A DNA stretch of 64,000 nt from the NCBI GenBank assembly GCA_964415795.1, contig CAYQBN010000004.1:124001-188000 (forward strand), given 5' to 3'. Every line of letters begins with the position of its first letter. Position 1 is the stretch's first letter. Position numbers and translations under genes: made by a program. Positions 16,260 through 25,406 of the stretch are shown here, one piece after another. The stretch comes from CALITV01 sp964415795 (GTDB lineage: Bacteria; UBP6; UBA1177; JAKLFG01). Below the pieces are notes generated by a model, which saw only the letters and a program-made list of their open reading frames with translations, was not told the origin of the DNA and searched no databases.

Positions 16260-18035
16260 TCAGATAGCCCGTGTCTTAGTGCCAAGCCATTGCCGCTCTT
16301 CCTCGGTAAGATGCGGCGACAAGGTCTCGTACACCGTTCGGTGGTAGGTATTGAGCCACTCCTTTTCAGCAGGAGCAAGAAGCGTTTCATCCACGAGAGA
16401 AAGGTCTATGGGACAGAGGGTCAGCGTCTCGAACGAGAGCCATCTTATCCCTTCGTTTTCGCCTGCCTCTCGGACAAGAACCAAATTCTCGATGCGGATA
16501 CCATACTCTCCTTCCCGATAGTAACCGGGCTCGTTCGAGAGTATCATCCCCGGCTCGAGTTTCGTTTCGTTCACGCGCGGGCTGATACTTTGCGGCCCCT
16601 CATGGACGCTGAGATACGCGCCGATGCCGTGACCGGTGCCATGGCCGTAGTTGAGCCGGTCGTCCCAGAGGGCGCGCCGCGCGAACGGGTCGAGGAACAT
16701 GCCGGCGGTCCCGGCCGGGAACTGCGCCGTCGCCACCCCGATGTGCCCCTTGAGCACGAGCGTAAAATGCCGCTTCATCGCCGCGGTCGGTTCGCCGACG
16801 GCGACGGTGCGGGTGATGTCGGTCGTTCCGTCGAGGTACTGCCCGCCCGAGTCAACGAGGAGGAGTCCCTTGCGCTCGATCTCGACATCGCTCTCTATCG
16901 TGGCGCTGTAGTGGACGATCGCCCCGTGCGGGCCATAGCCTACGATCGGTTCGAACGACGGCCCAACATAGCGCTCCCCCATCCGGCGGAACTCCTCGAG
17001 TTTCACCGCCGCCGAGATCTCGGTCACCCGCATCGCGGTGAGCGCGGCCTCGAGCCAGCGGAAAAACCGCGCCATCGCGACACCGTCGCGAACGAGTGCC
17101 GCCCGCATGCCGGCTATTTCGACCGAGTTCTTCACCGCCTTGAGCGGCAACGGCAGAACCGGTCCTTCGATGGCCTGCGCCTTCTTCCCGAGCGCCGCGA
17201 AAAGATGGTGTCCGGTGCGATCGGGGTCGAGATAAACGCGAGTCTTGCGTATTTTCCTCATGAACTTCTCGATATCGCCATAGCGCTTGAGCATCACCCC
17301 GTCGGCGGCGAGCGATTTTTTCACCTTGCGGTCGACCTTCGCCGGATCGACGAAGAGATAGGCCTCGTTTTGCGACACCGCCGCATAGGCGATGACGACC
17401 GGGTTGCACTTGACATCGCTCCCCCGGATGTTGAAGAGCCACGCGATGTCGTCGAGCGTCGAGACGATGTGCCAATCGGCACCCTTTTCGGCCATCTTCG
17501 CCCTTACCCGCGCCAACTTGGAAGCGCGGCTTTCTCCGGCAAACGACTCGTCATGGAGCATGACCTGCCCATCAGGAAGCGGCGGACGATCGCTCCAGAG
17601 CGGCGCCACAAAATCCCCGATGTTGGTGATCGATGCCTTTCTCGCCGTAAGCGCCTTCTCAAGTCCCCGCACTGCGCTCACCGAAAAGAGCGCGGCATCA
17701 ATACCGATCTGTGCCCCATCGGGAATGTTGTCGGCAAGCCATGCGGTATGAGTCGGTGTTTCGGGGAGCCCCATCTTGAACAGAGTGATGCCGGAACCCG
17801 CAAGTTGCTGTTCCGCCTGAATGAAATAGCGCGAATCGGTCCAGAGACCGGCCTTATCCATCGTGATGACGAGCGTTCCCGCCGAACCGGTGAATCCCGA
17901 GAGCCACGCCCGCGTCTGCCAGTGGGCAGCGACATATTCCGACTGGTGCGGATCGGTCGAGGGCACGATGACGGCCGCCAGTCCCTGCGTCCGCATCCGT
18001 TCCCTCACCGCGGCGATCTTTTCAACAACCTGCAT
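16260..18035 (-). CDS. pepP: Xaa-Pro aminopeptidase (M24B, aminopeptidase P)
   Basis: 591 residues, matching the ~600-residue three-domain eukaryote-like aminopeptidase P. Removes N-terminal residues linked to proline. The five metal ligands are in order: Asp/Asp in LLVDSGGQYLDGTTDITRT (near 390-405), His in YGHGTGHGIG, Glu in LSNEPGYY and Glu in RIENLVLV. The N-terminal creatinase-like domains begin with AAVIVPSTDPHQSEYVA. No signal peptide, so cytosolic. GAGGGAATCT precedes the ATG. It heads the minus-strand series down to the SecB-like gene and is divergent from the first surface-protein gene. Confidence 0.93.
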   Translation of the reverse strand: MQVVEKIAAVRERMRTQGLAAVIVPSTDPHQSEYVAAHWQTRAWLSGFTGSAGTLVITMDKAGLWTDSRYFIQAEQQLAGSGITLFKMGLPETPTHTAWLADNIPDGAQIGIDAALFSVSAVRGLEKALTARKASITNIGDFVAPLWSDRPPLPDGQVMLHDESFAGESRASKLARVRAKMAEKGADWHIVSTLDDIAWLFNIRGSDVKCNPVVIAYAAVSQNEAYLFVDPAKVDRKVKKSLAADGVMLKRYGDIEKFMRKIRKTRVYLDPDRTGHHLFAALGKKAQAIEGPVLPLPLKAVKNSVEIAGMRAALVRDGVAMARFFRWLEAALTAMRVTEISAAVKLEEFRRMGERYVGPSFEPIVGYGPHGAIVHYSATIESDVEIERKGLLLVDSGGQYLDGTTDITRTVAVGEPTAAMKRHFTLVLKGHIGVATAQFPAGTAGMFLDPFARRALWDDRLNYGHGTGHGIGAYLSVHEGPQSISPRVNETKLEPGMILSNEPGYYREGEYGIRIENLVLVREAGENEGIRWLSFETLTLCPIDLSLVDETLLAPAEKEWLNTYHRTVYETLSPHLTEEERQWLGTKTRAI

Positions 18036-18162
18036 AGATTCCCTCCGTTGGGTCGATGATGAACATCAAACAGGTGACTTTAGTGTTATTTTTCCGAAAT
18101 AGCAAGTTCACCAAGACAAAGCGTGCCCTGCGGAGCGGTTTCCCACAGCAAAGAAAAGTCGG

Positions 18163-18191
18163 TTGACTTCTCGCCGGTTGCCGCGTATGGT
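18163..18191 (+). promoter_or_regulatory. Promoter of the first large surface-protein gene
   Basis: TTGACT (18163-18168), 17-base spacer, TATGGT (18186-18191), about 30 nt before the start codon. The -35 lies in a CGGTTGACTT block that is repeated before the paralogous gene at 21310. Confidence 0.65.
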
Positions 18192-18227
18192 ATGTTTCGG
18201 TAGCTTCATTTACCGATGGAGGCAATG

Positions 18228-21200
18228 ATGACGAGGCATTTCTCGGCAAGGGTAGCTATCCTCATGTTCCTCTTGCCCTTTGTAGCGCACGCACAACTCA
18301 CCGGATTCACCGGCGATACGCTCGGCCCCGAGGTGTCGGCCTATCAGGGACGCGAGCTCAAATGGGAACAGGGAAGCCACGATTACTTCGTCATGTTCCG
18401 CTCGATGGTGGCGAACAACGACCCTTCCAACGACAACTCCGGCCAGAACCCGCAGGCCGACTCGTGCATGACCTCCAATTCGTTCACCGTTGACGGGAGC
18501 CACATGCCTCCCGACGCACTCGTCGAGGATGCCTTCCTCATCTGGATATCGAACAACCCGACCAACAACCTCGGCAAGCCGACCGACAATCAGGTGAAAC
18601 TCGATTTCACCGCCGCAGACGGCAGTTTCACCGTCTCGCGTACCGTCACCGCAAGCCGCGTCGGCTACCTTGGCGAACAGGGGAACATCGGCCAGCAGGA
18701 CTTCGAATTCGAAGGAATGAAGTTTGACCGCGACGGCGATTATGCATTCGACACCGGTTATTACACCTACCGCGTCGGCATAAAGGAGTTCTTCGATGAG
18801 ATTCACCAGAAGGGGCGTGAACAGGGCTACGGTCTCGACGGGCTGTCGCTCCTCGGCACCTACACCTTCTCCGAAATGGAGTGCTACAACGACGAGATCT
18901 ACTGGAGCGGCGGCGCGATGATCGTCGGCGGGTGGGCGATCGTCGTCATCTATAAGTCGGAAGAGATAACGCCGAAGATGATCTACTTCTACAATGGATT
19001 CAAGATGTACATGGATGAAGTGGCGCCCATTCCGGTCACCGGCTTCGAACTTCCCGACACCCCCGAGGTGCGCGTATCGCTCCTCGTGAACGAGGGCGAT
19101 CCCAATCTCGTTGACTTCACCTACTACACCAACCCCGAATCGCTCATGTTCAAGGGACAACAGGCCGCCGATGTCCTCTACATCTTCAACGAGTGCAACC
19201 CGCCGATCTCTTCCGGAGGCCAGAACTATACCGAGATGTACAACTCCATCTCGAGTTTCTACGGCTGGAACGATACCACGCCGGTGTGCATCGGCGGCAT
19301 TCCCCCAAACATCGATCTCAACACCATCCAGTATGCGATGGACTTCGACACCTTCATCTTCTCCGCCGAGAACGCTCCCTTCGATCAGCACCTCCAGCGC
19401 GGCGATACCTCGTTCGAGTTCCGCGTCTCGGCGAACGCCGATGTCGTCATCACCAACATGATGGTGGTGAGTGTCACGACCCGCGCCTCGAAATACGACA
19501 TCCCCGCCAACCCCCACACGCCGAATGGCCGCGAAAAGCACTACTGCTCCTGCGTCTCCGCGGTGAACGACGCCGTCTGCAGCGATCGGCCCTTCTATTT
19601 CACCATCAAGATACAGAACTGGGGCGATGAACTCGGCGAGGATGTCACCGTCGAGGACCAACTGCCGCCGCAGGTGGACTACATTCCTGGCACCACCGAG
19701 ATCGCGCGCGCCTTCGACGAGAACGACAAGGGAACCGACTGGACGGCGATACCCGACGGCCCCGGCGGCACCTTCCCGCTCGCGGCGCCCTACAAGGTCG
19801 CTGATGTGCTCTCCTACTGTGACAAGATCTCCTACGAGTGTCCCGACACCGTTCTCATCCGCTTCAAGGTCCAACCGAAGCAGGGTCTTCCGAAGAACAC
19901 CGTCATCGAGAACATCGCCACCATCAACGATACGATGAATGTCCCCTACCGCACCAACACGACCGTGCCGATCCGCCTCCGCTTCGCCGACTGCCCCTCT
20001 GCCGCCGAGTGCCCCGAACCGCCGAAGGCATCGTGCGGTGGAGAGGCGCAAAACGCGAGCGAATGCCAGACGAACGACCAGTGCGGAACCGGGAAGAAAT
20101 GCGACAACGGCCACTGTGTCGCCGATCCCGACCAGTTCGCGACGGGGGTCGAGGTGGAGTTCGCTCTCGGCAAGAACAGTCCGGCGAATAGCAGCCCCAT
20201 CTATATCCCCTCTCCTTCCAACGGCCTCGTCGTGGGACAGTTCACCATCATCGGGAACCTCCCCGGCGTCTTCGGCAAGATATTCAACCTCGACAGCGTC
20301 AAGGTGAAGTTCGACCTCGCCGGACAGGCAGTACATCTCAACAACATCAAACTGGTGCACGACAAGAACGGCAACGGCGTTTGGGACAGCGGCGAACCCG
20401 AGATCGGTTCGACGAGCGGTCTTTCCAGCAACTACGCAAACTTCCTCATTCCGGTCCCCTCGCGCGCCTTCGCGGTGAACACGCTCCATTACTTCATCGT
20501 CGTCGCCGACGCCGCCTATCAAGGCGCCACCATCCCGCTCAACGCAACCTTCAAGGGAAGTATTCCCGATAACACCCATATCCTCGCAAGCGATGCGGGC
20601 GGAAACGCGACGGTGAAGAACAACAATGTGCAGTTCGCCACCTTCGCCTTCGACCCCTCGCAGAATTACTTCATCTTCACGAAAGGTCCGCACGATCCTT
20701 CGGTACTGCCGCCAGCGCAGATGACCGGGGTCATTCCGCTCCTCCAGATACGCGCCGCGGCGACCGATCAGGGGAACGCCATCCAGCGCATCTCCCTCAG
20801 AACGATCTCTGGATCGGTGGCTTTCGGCGAAGGGATCGACAAGATAACGCTCTTTCTCGACGCCGACAACAACGGAGTGGGCGACATCCCCCTTGCGACG
20901 CCATCGTTCGAGAAAGGGACGGCGCTCATTGAGATAAACCTTCCCGAACCGGTCTCGTTCACCGCGGGAGAAACCAAGTACCTCGTGCTCCATGGCGAGC
21001 TTTCTCTCGATGGTAACGAGCAGGCAACGCTTGAGATACCCCAAGCAGGGGTTACTCTCGCATCGACCTCCCACATAGCGGAACTGCCGGTCCAGAGTCG
21101 CACCTTCACTGCATCATGCGCCGTCGGCGACGAAACCTGCTCCGGCGGTGGCATCACACCTGAGGGTGAAGAAGAGGAAAGCGCGTGCGGGTGTGCCGTC

Positions 21201-21293
21201 GTGGCACACGATTCCCCGATGCCTGTCGGTGCTCTCGTTGCCCTCCTTCTTTGGGGAATATCAATCATCGTTGCGCGCCGGCGTATTTCTTGA
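18228..21293 (+). CDS. Large secreted DUF11-domain surface protein with MYXO-CTERM-like tail (paralogue A)
   Basis: 1,021 residues from the ATG at 18228, which has GGAGG 5 bases upstream (ATG codons at 18216 and 18225 are worse placed). Signal peptide about 1-22 ending VAHAQ. The N-terminal region has the motif VSAYQGRELKWEQGSHDYF. A DUF11-like beta domain follows (near 450-590: IQNWGDELGEDVTVEDQLPP, VDYIPGTTEI), then a Cys-rich EGF/adhesin-like segment (CQTNDQCGTGKKCDNGHC, near 610-630) and a calcium-loop-like DKNGNGVWDSGEPE (near 710-725). The tail is CGCAVV, a hydrophobic helix (996-1016) and ARRRIS, the layout of Cys-type C-terminal sorting signals. Probably exported and anchored at the outer surface; binding role unknown. 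Paralogous to the next gene along its whole length. Confidence 0.72.
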   Translation: MTRHFSARVAILMFLLPFVAHAQLTGFTGDTLGPEVSAYQGRELKWEQGSHDYFVMFRSMVANNDPSNDNSGQNPQADSCMTSNSFTVDGSHMPPDALVEDAFLIWISNNPTNNLGKPTDNQVKLDFTAADGSFTVSRTVTASRVGYLGEQGNIGQQDFEFEGMKFDRDGDYAFDTGYYTYRVGIKEFFDEIHQKGREQGYGLDGLSLLGTYTFSEMECYNDEIYWSGGAMIVGGWAIVVIYKSEEITPKMIYFYNGFKMYMDEVAPIPVTGFELPDTPEVRVSLLVNEGDPNLVDFTYYTNPESLMFKGQQAADVLYIFNECNPPISSGGQNYTEMYNSISSFYGWNDTTPVCIGGIPPNIDLNTIQYAMDFDTFIFSAENAPFDQHLQRGDTSFEFRVSANADVVITNMMVVSVTTRASKYDIPANPHTPNGREKHYCSCVSAVNDAVCSDRPFYFTIKIQNWGDELGEDVTVEDQLPPQVDYIPGTTEIARAFDENDKGTDWTAIPDGPGGTFPLAAPYKVADVLSYCDKISYECPDTVLIRFKVQPKQGLPKNTVIENIATINDTMNVPYRTNTTVPIRLRFADCPSAAECPEPPKASCGGEAQNASECQTNDQCGTGKKCDNGHCVADPDQFATGVEVEFALGKNSPANSSPIYIPSPSNGLVVGQFTIIGNLPGVFGKIFNLDSVKVKFDLAGQAVHLNNIKLVHDKNGNGVWDSGEPEIGSTSGLSSNYANFLIPVPSRAFAVNTLHYFIVVADAAYQGATIPLNATFKGSIPDNTHILASDAGGNATVKNNNVQFATFAFDPSQNYFIFTKGPHDPSVLPPAQMTGVIPLLQIRAAATDQGNAIQRISLRTISGSVAFGEGIDKITLFLDADNNGVGDIPLATPSFEKGTALIEINLPEPVSFTAGETKYLVLHGELSLDGNEQATLEIPQAGVTLASTSHIAELPVQSRTFTASCAVGDETCSGGGITPEGEEEESACGCAVVAHDSPMPVGALVALLLWGISIIVARRRIS

Positions 21294-21311
21294 TCCTCGG
21301 CATTTTTTCGG

Positions 21312-21339
21312 TTGACTTTTCATTTTTCTCTGCTCTAAA
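21312..21339 (+). promoter_or_regulatory. Promoter of the second large surface-protein gene
   Basis: TTGACT (21312-21317), 16-base spacer, TCTAAA (21334-21339), about 50 nt before the start codon. It shares the CGGTTGACTT block with the promoter of paralogue A; the -10 is weaker. Confidence 0.45.
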
Positions 21340-21389
21340 GTGTGGAAGGAGAACGGCCAAAAACCATAAAAAAGATAGAGGAGGTTCTC

Positions 21390-24300
21390 ATGGTGAGCAT
21401 GCGTTTCGTGGTATTGATGCTTATGTTCTGTGTCCCGCTCTTTCTCGCAGCGCAGATCGGCCCCAATGTCTCCGTATACAAAGGAGAGGAGCTCAAGTGG
21501 GAGGAAGGCGCTCACGACTTCTTCGTCATGTGGAAGTCGCTGGTGGCCCGCACCGACGGATCGGTGGACACCGGCCCCAGCAATCCGCAGGCAGACTCGT
21601 GCATAGACCCCAATGTGGGAAGCACCTACACCCTGAACGAAGGCGTCATCCCTCCCAACGCGACCGTTGAACGGGCGTTCCTCGTGTGGATGGCGGTCGT
21701 CGACCCGACGCAGCTGAGCGCACCGGTCAAGAACAGCGCCACCTTGTCGTTCCAGCACCTTACCGAGCCGGCATTGTCGTACACGCAAGAGGTCACGGCA
21801 AGCGTCACGGGAACGCTCTCCTCGACCTCCTCGAAGGACTTCGAATTCGAAGGGATCCTCACCCAAGACCCGAGCGGCGGTCAGGACGGTATATTCACCT
21901 ACCGCGTCGAGGTAACCGATTTCCTGCGCAAGATACAAGAAGACGGCAATGCGCTCGGCATGCTCGATTCGAGCTACACGCTCGTCGGCAACTACACCGT
22001 TCGCGGCGTTCCCTGTTCGGCGGCCGAGGTGTACAAGACCTCGAGCGGCCTCATGGCAGGGTGGTCGCTCATCATCATATACTCCGCAGAAGGGATCCAT
22101 GCGAAAAAGATCTATGTGTACAATGGTCTCGCGGCGTACCGTTTCACCTCTGCCGACATCATGATCTCCGGCTTCCAGCTTCCCAACGAAGCCATCATTC
22201 GCATGACGCTTTTCGTTGGTGAAGGCGATCCTGGGCTCTACACCGCCACCAATCCCAACATGGAAGGGCTCCAGTTACACGGCCCCATCGATCCCAATGC
22301 GCCGTGGCTTCCGCTCTTCGATGTCTGCAACCCGAATCTGGGTAGCTATGTCGAGGTCTATAACTCCATCTCGTCGGTATGGCCCGCCGGAGCGACCCAG
22401 CCGGTATGCGTTGGCGACATCAATACCAAACAGCTCGAGTACGCGATGGATGTCGACACCTTCCTCATCAACGCAAAGGACTATCCTTTCAGCGACCACC
22501 TGCACAAGGATGATCAGGTATTCTGGCTCAAGATCGGTGCCAATCAGGACCAAGTGTACACCAACTTCCTCGTCCTTTCGATAGACACGAGACCCCCTTC
22601 CTTTGACATTCCCGAAGGAACCACCTTCGCGCCGAACGGCCGCGAGAAGGATCACTGCACCTGTGCACCGGCAGGAGAACCGGACCGCGTCTGCCCCGAT
22701 CGTCCCTTCTACTATGTGATCCGCGTCCAGAACTGGGGCGAGAATGTCGCCGATAATGTCACCGTACAAGACACGCTTCCCCCCGAAGTGGAATACATTC
22801 CGGGAACAACCGAGATGGCCACATCCTTCGACGGCGTGAATGGCACCAACTGGACCCCCATCTCGGACAACGGCGGGGCCTTTCCCTTGAACTCGCCCTA
22901 TCAGGTATGGGCTACGGGTATGGGCTACTGCGATCCGGTCGCCCTCACCTGTCCCGACTCGGTGCTCATTCGATTCAAAGTTCAGCCCAAAAGCGGTCTT
23001 CCCAAACACCAACTTATCAAGAACAGCGCCTACATCGCCGATGCGACCGGTATCTCCTATCAAACGAACACCTCGGTGCCGCTCACGCTTCGCATCTCCG
23101 ATTCCTGCCCGCCCATCACCGAATGCCCCGAACCGCCGAAATCTCTCTGCGGTGGCGAAAGCAGTGGCAGCAGCGGATGCACGAGCAAGGAGCAGTGCGG
23201 CCCGAACCAAGACTGCATTGACGGAAAGTGCGTCGATATCTCGACCGGCGAGGTGTGCGCTACGGCGAATGTTCAATACCGTATCGGCGACCTGTCGCCT
23301 TCCAATGGAGCGTCGCGCATCATTATCCCCTCTCCCTCCACCAACCTCGTCGTCGCGCAGATAGCCCTGAACGGCACCTGCAGCGACGGTGTCCCCAAGG
23401 GGTTCCACCTCGACATGTTCCGACCGAGGTTCAACTTCGAGACCGGCGTAGCGCTCACCAATCTTCGTCTCGTCAAGGACACCAACAACAACGGCGCCGT
23501 TGACGATGGTGAACCGGTAATCTCCTCTGTCGCCGCGCTTGATACTAACAAGTACGCCCGCTTCGTCATCGCCTCTGACCAGCGTTTCTTCGTCACCAAC
23601 ACCGACCATAACCTTCTCGTCGTAACCGACGCGGCATATACAGCCGCATCGATCCCGATGAACGCCGAGTTCTGGATGAGCGTGGAAGGAAGCATCTCTT
23701 TCGTGACACCGAGTGACGAGTCGGTCACCTTGAGCGACACCCCCCTTACCTTCAATAAGTTCATGTTCGAGCCATCGACCGGTTACTTCATCTTCACCAA
23801 GGCTACGGAACCTGCCGAGCCACCCTACAACCAGATCAACAAGAGCAACACCATCTTCCACATCCGCGCAAAATCGCTCGACGGAGAGAATCAGATCCGT
23901 GACATCGACATCCGCACGGTAGGCGACTCGACCTTCTTTGGAGAAGGGATGCAGGCGATAGACATCTACGAAGACTCCAACGGCGACGGCATCGGGGACA
24001 CGCTTGCGGCCACCTCCGGGACATTCTCCACGCCCACCGACACCTATACCTTCGAAGTTGGGTCCAACCCCTACTTCACCTTCTCGAATCAGCAACAGCG
24101 GTACTACACCATCGCCGTCACCTTCTCGCTCGAAAGCGGCATGACGGCGCAGGTACAGATACCCTCGAAAGGAGTGCGCCTGAACGACACCACCAAAAAG
24201 GTCATCGAACTGCCCATCCAGTCGCGTGCCTATCAGTGCGTGAATCCCTTCTGCGAAGGCGGCAGCAGCGGCGGCGGCGGGTGCTCTTGCGCGCTCGTGG

Positions 24301-24407
24301 CGGATAATGAAGAAAAAGAGACGACGGTCGTTACTTTCGTCGTGAGCGTCGCCGCCGTTCTCGCTCTCTTCCTCCGTCACTTACGCCGGCGGCAGCATTC
24401 CCTCTGA
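21390..24407 (+). CDS. Large secreted DUF11-domain surface protein with MYXO-CTERM-like tail (paralogue B)
   Basis: 1,005 residues from ATG 21390, preceded by GAGGAGG. Signal peptide about 1-19 (LMLMFCVPLFLAAQ). Same order as paralogue A: VSVYKGEELKWEEGAHDFF near the start, QADSC, a DUF11-like domain near 430-565 (VQNWGENVADNVTVQDTLPP, VEYIPGTTEM), a Cys-rich TSKEQCGPNQDCIDGKC segment near 605-615, DTNNNGAVDDGEP near 700, and a tail GGGCSCALVA, hydrophobic helix, RHLRRRQHSL. Both genes carry ECPEPPK.x.CGGE before the Cys-rich part. This is tandem duplication followed by divergence. The last 27 bases overlap, tail to tail, the reductase gene on the other strand. Confidence 0.72.
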   Translation: MVSMRFVVLMLMFCVPLFLAAQIGPNVSVYKGEELKWEEGAHDFFVMWKSLVARTDGSVDTGPSNPQADSCIDPNVGSTYTLNEGVIPPNATVERAFLVWMAVVDPTQLSAPVKNSATLSFQHLTEPALSYTQEVTASVTGTLSSTSSKDFEFEGILTQDPSGGQDGIFTYRVEVTDFLRKIQEDGNALGMLDSSYTLVGNYTVRGVPCSAAEVYKTSSGLMAGWSLIIIYSAEGIHAKKIYVYNGLAAYRFTSADIMISGFQLPNEAIIRMTLFVGEGDPGLYTATNPNMEGLQLHGPIDPNAPWLPLFDVCNPNLGSYVEVYNSISSVWPAGATQPVCVGDINTKQLEYAMDVDTFLINAKDYPFSDHLHKDDQVFWLKIGANQDQVYTNFLVLSIDTRPPSFDIPEGTTFAPNGREKDHCTCAPAGEPDRVCPDRPFYYVIRVQNWGENVADNVTVQDTLPPEVEYIPGTTEMATSFDGVNGTNWTPISDNGGAFPLNSPYQVWATGMGYCDPVALTCPDSVLIRFKVQPKSGLPKHQLIKNSAYIADATGISYQTNTSVPLTLRISDSCPPITECPEPPKSLCGGESSGSSGCTSKEQCGPNQDCIDGKCVDISTGEVCATANVQYRIGDLSPSNGASRIIIPSPSTNLVVAQIALNGTCSDGVPKGFHLDMFRPRFNFETGVALTNLRLVKDTNNNGAVDDGEPVISSVAALDTNKYARFVIASDQRFFVTNTDHNLLVVTDAAYTAASIPMNAEFWMSVEGSISFVTPSDESVTLSDTPLTFNKFMFEPSTGYFIFTKATEPAEPPYNQINKSNTIFHIRAKSLDGENQIRDIDIRTVGDSTFFGEGMQAIDIYEDSNGDGIGDTLAATSGTFSTPTDTYTFEVGSNPYFTFSNQQQRYYTIAVTFSLESGMTAQVQIPSKGVRLNDTTKKVIELPIQSRAYQCVNPFCEGGSSGGGGCSCALVADNEEKETTVVTFVVSVAAVLALFLRHLRRRQHSL

Positions 24408-25376
24408 TCTGAAGAAGGCGATCTGATCGGCGAAGGTCTTCTCGAGCGGCGTGGGCTCGATGCCGAGTTCACGCCGCGTCTTCTCTCCACACACCTTGAG
24501 ACGGCTCTTGAGGATGCGCAAAGAACCGCGCGTCACGATGGGATTCCCGCCGAAGATATGATACCACGCCTCGCTTCCGAGAGCGACGATGGTGAGGAAC
24601 CAGTGTGGCAGTTTGAAAAACGGCTTACGGATGCCGCTCACCTTTTCGAGCATCTCCATCATCTCCTTTACCGACAGGTGACCGCCGGTCACGAGGTAGT
24701 TCTCGCCGGTCCTCCCCTTTTCCGCCGCCGAGAGAAGCGCCCGCGCGACATCGCGGACATCGACGAAGTCGAACCCACCGTCGGGATAGGCAGGCAATTT
24801 CTTCGAGACGAAATCAAGCACCATCTGACCGGTCTGCGAGGGCTTGAAATCGTAGGGACCGACGACACCGACCGGTGAGACGATGACCGCATCGAGTCCG
24901 TTGCGAACCTCCCTGACGACCTCGAGCGCCGCGGTCGCCTTCGTGACACCGTACTCTATCATCGCCTTATCGGGGTTGAACCCGTCCTCTTCGCGCACCG
25001 GTCGTCCGCACTGCAGGTCACCGATCGCCTCGATCGAGGCGACATGGACGAGCCGCCGCACCTTGGCTTCGCGACAAGCACGCAGGACATTGAGCGTTCC
25101 CTCGTGGTTGACCCGATGCAACTCGGGAAATATGCCCGGCACGATGCTGATGAGCGCCGCGCAGTGAAAGACGACATCGGCTCCTTGGAATATCGGAACG
25201 AGCGTCCGGTAGTCGCAGATGTCGGCACAGACCCGCTTGACCGGCAGGCCCGCGAGCGAACGCGGATTTCTGTTCGCATGGAGCATGGCAACGGTCTTGT
25301 CCGCCTTTCCCTGTTCGACAAGCATCCTGATAAGCGTGTTACCGATGTGTCCAGAAGCGCCGGTGACGACATACAT
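24381..25376 (-). CDS. NAD-dependent epimerase/dehydratase (extended SDR, dihydroflavonol-reductase-like)
   Basis: 331 residues. Rossmann motif TGASGHIG at 5-12; active-site YGVTK (Tyr-x3-Lys) near 140 and HVASIEAIGD upstream of it. The layout resembles DFR/HpnA-type reductases acting on sugar, sterol-like or hopanoid substrates; the substrate is not readable. AAGGAG lies 8-9 bases before the ATG. It follows ftsK by 30 bases in the same direction and may be the last gene of the rpoN operon. Its 3' end overlaps paralogue B by 27 bases. Confidence 0.78.
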   Translation of the reverse strand: MYVVTGASGHIGNTLIRMLVEQGKADKTVAMLHANRNPRSLAGLPVKRVCADICDYRTLVPIFQGADVVFHCAALISIVPGIFPELHRVNHEGTLNVLRACREAKVRRLVHVASIEAIGDLQCGRPVREEDGFNPDKAMIEYGVTKATAALEVVREVRNGLDAVIVSPVGVVGPYDFKPSQTGQMVLDFVSKKLPAYPDGGFDFVDVRDVARALLSAAEKGRTGENYLVTGGHLSVKEMMEMLEKVSGIRKPFFKLPHWFLTIVALGSEAWYHIFGGNPIVTRGSLRILKSRLKVCGEKTRRELGIEPTPLEKTFADQIAFFRSEGMLPPA

Positions 25377-25406
25377 AGAATGTTCTCCTTTACGAGTTGT
25401 TGACGA

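Noticed and set aside
14948..16267. 439-residue frame opposite glmS
   Set aside because: Antisense shadow, no start signal, composition atypical.
16247..16390. 48-residue N-terminal extension of GlmS
   Set aside because: Would bury the Cys2 nucleophile, which must become N-terminal; lies in pepP.
16290..18059. 589-residue frame opposite pepP
   Set aside because: Arg/His-rich low-complexity translation antisense to a well-supported gene; no ribosome site.
18210..21074. 954-residue frame opposite surface protein A
   Set aside because: Antisense shadow produced by GC-biased third positions; Val/Asp/Gly-rich with no domain.
22275..24380. 701-residue frame opposite surface protein B
   Set aside because: Same antisense effect as above.
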